Below, piece after piece: positions 5,531-5,549 of a DNA stretch of 5,549 nt. Position 1 is the first letter of the stretch, and each line of letters begins with the position of its first letter. The notes under the pieces are model-generated. The model ran no database searches, had not been told where the DNA came from, and saw only the letters and a program-made list of their open reading frames with translations. The translations under genes were made by a program, and so were the position numbers. Source of the DNA: Actinomycetota bacterium (GTDB taxonomy: Bacteria; Actinomycetota; Actinomycetes; Mycobacteriales; Mycobacteriaceae); the NCBI GenBank assembly GCA_005789055.1, contig SYAA01000441.1:1-5549 (forward strand). The letters are read 5' to 3'.

Positions 5531-5549
5531 TACGTGTGGCCTCTCACTG

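Noticed and set aside
5501..5549. A complete functional tRNA gene entering from the right edge.
   Set aside because: The T-arm and acceptor strand fit, but the sequence before AGGTC cannot form an anticodon stem with a seven-base loop and U33, and the acceptor lacks one base.

Overview
The window is GC-rich, with GTG starts, many weak Shine-Dalgarno sequences, at least one apparently leaderless gene and two F420-type (deazaflavin-dependent) reductase-family genes. This points to an actinobacterium, most likely Mycobacterium or Mycolicibacterium, with Rhodococcus/Nocardia relatives as the alternative. The assignment rests on gene content and sequence style, not on a database match.

Layout, left to right. 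(1) A small unrecognised protein on the minus strand, entering at 314 and running off the left edge. (2) A 175-base divergent spacer, then three plus-strand genes: a compact deazaflavin-dependent nitroreductase-family protein (490-858), a larger DDN-family paralogue (937-1440) and a four-helix DUF4149-like membrane protein (1587-1988). (3) A 56-base convergent spacer with two perfect GC hairpins. (4) A minus-strand two-gene operon: a membrane family 2 glycosyltransferase with a processive (cellulose/hyaluronan/PNAG synthase-like) active site (3856-5346), whose stop codon overlaps the start of a large polytopic GT-C-type membrane glycosyltransferase (2045-3859). (5) A 200-base leader with repeats, promoter-like elements and a possible short upstream ORF. 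(6) At the right edge, a minus-strand hairpin terminator and a damaged copy of the 3' end of a tRNA resembling initiator tRNA-Met, without its anticodon arm.

The two glycosyltransferases probably act together in making or modifying a cell-envelope glycan: the GT2 enzyme would use a nucleotide sugar at the cytoplasmic face, and the GT-C enzyme a lipid-linked sugar at the outer face. Neither the sugars nor the product can be read from the sequence. The tRNA fragment followed by a terminator is what the far side of a tRNA-integrated element looks like. If so, the element lies beyond the right edge and everything seen here is chromosomal flank. I saw no CRISPR array, insertion sequence or transposase.
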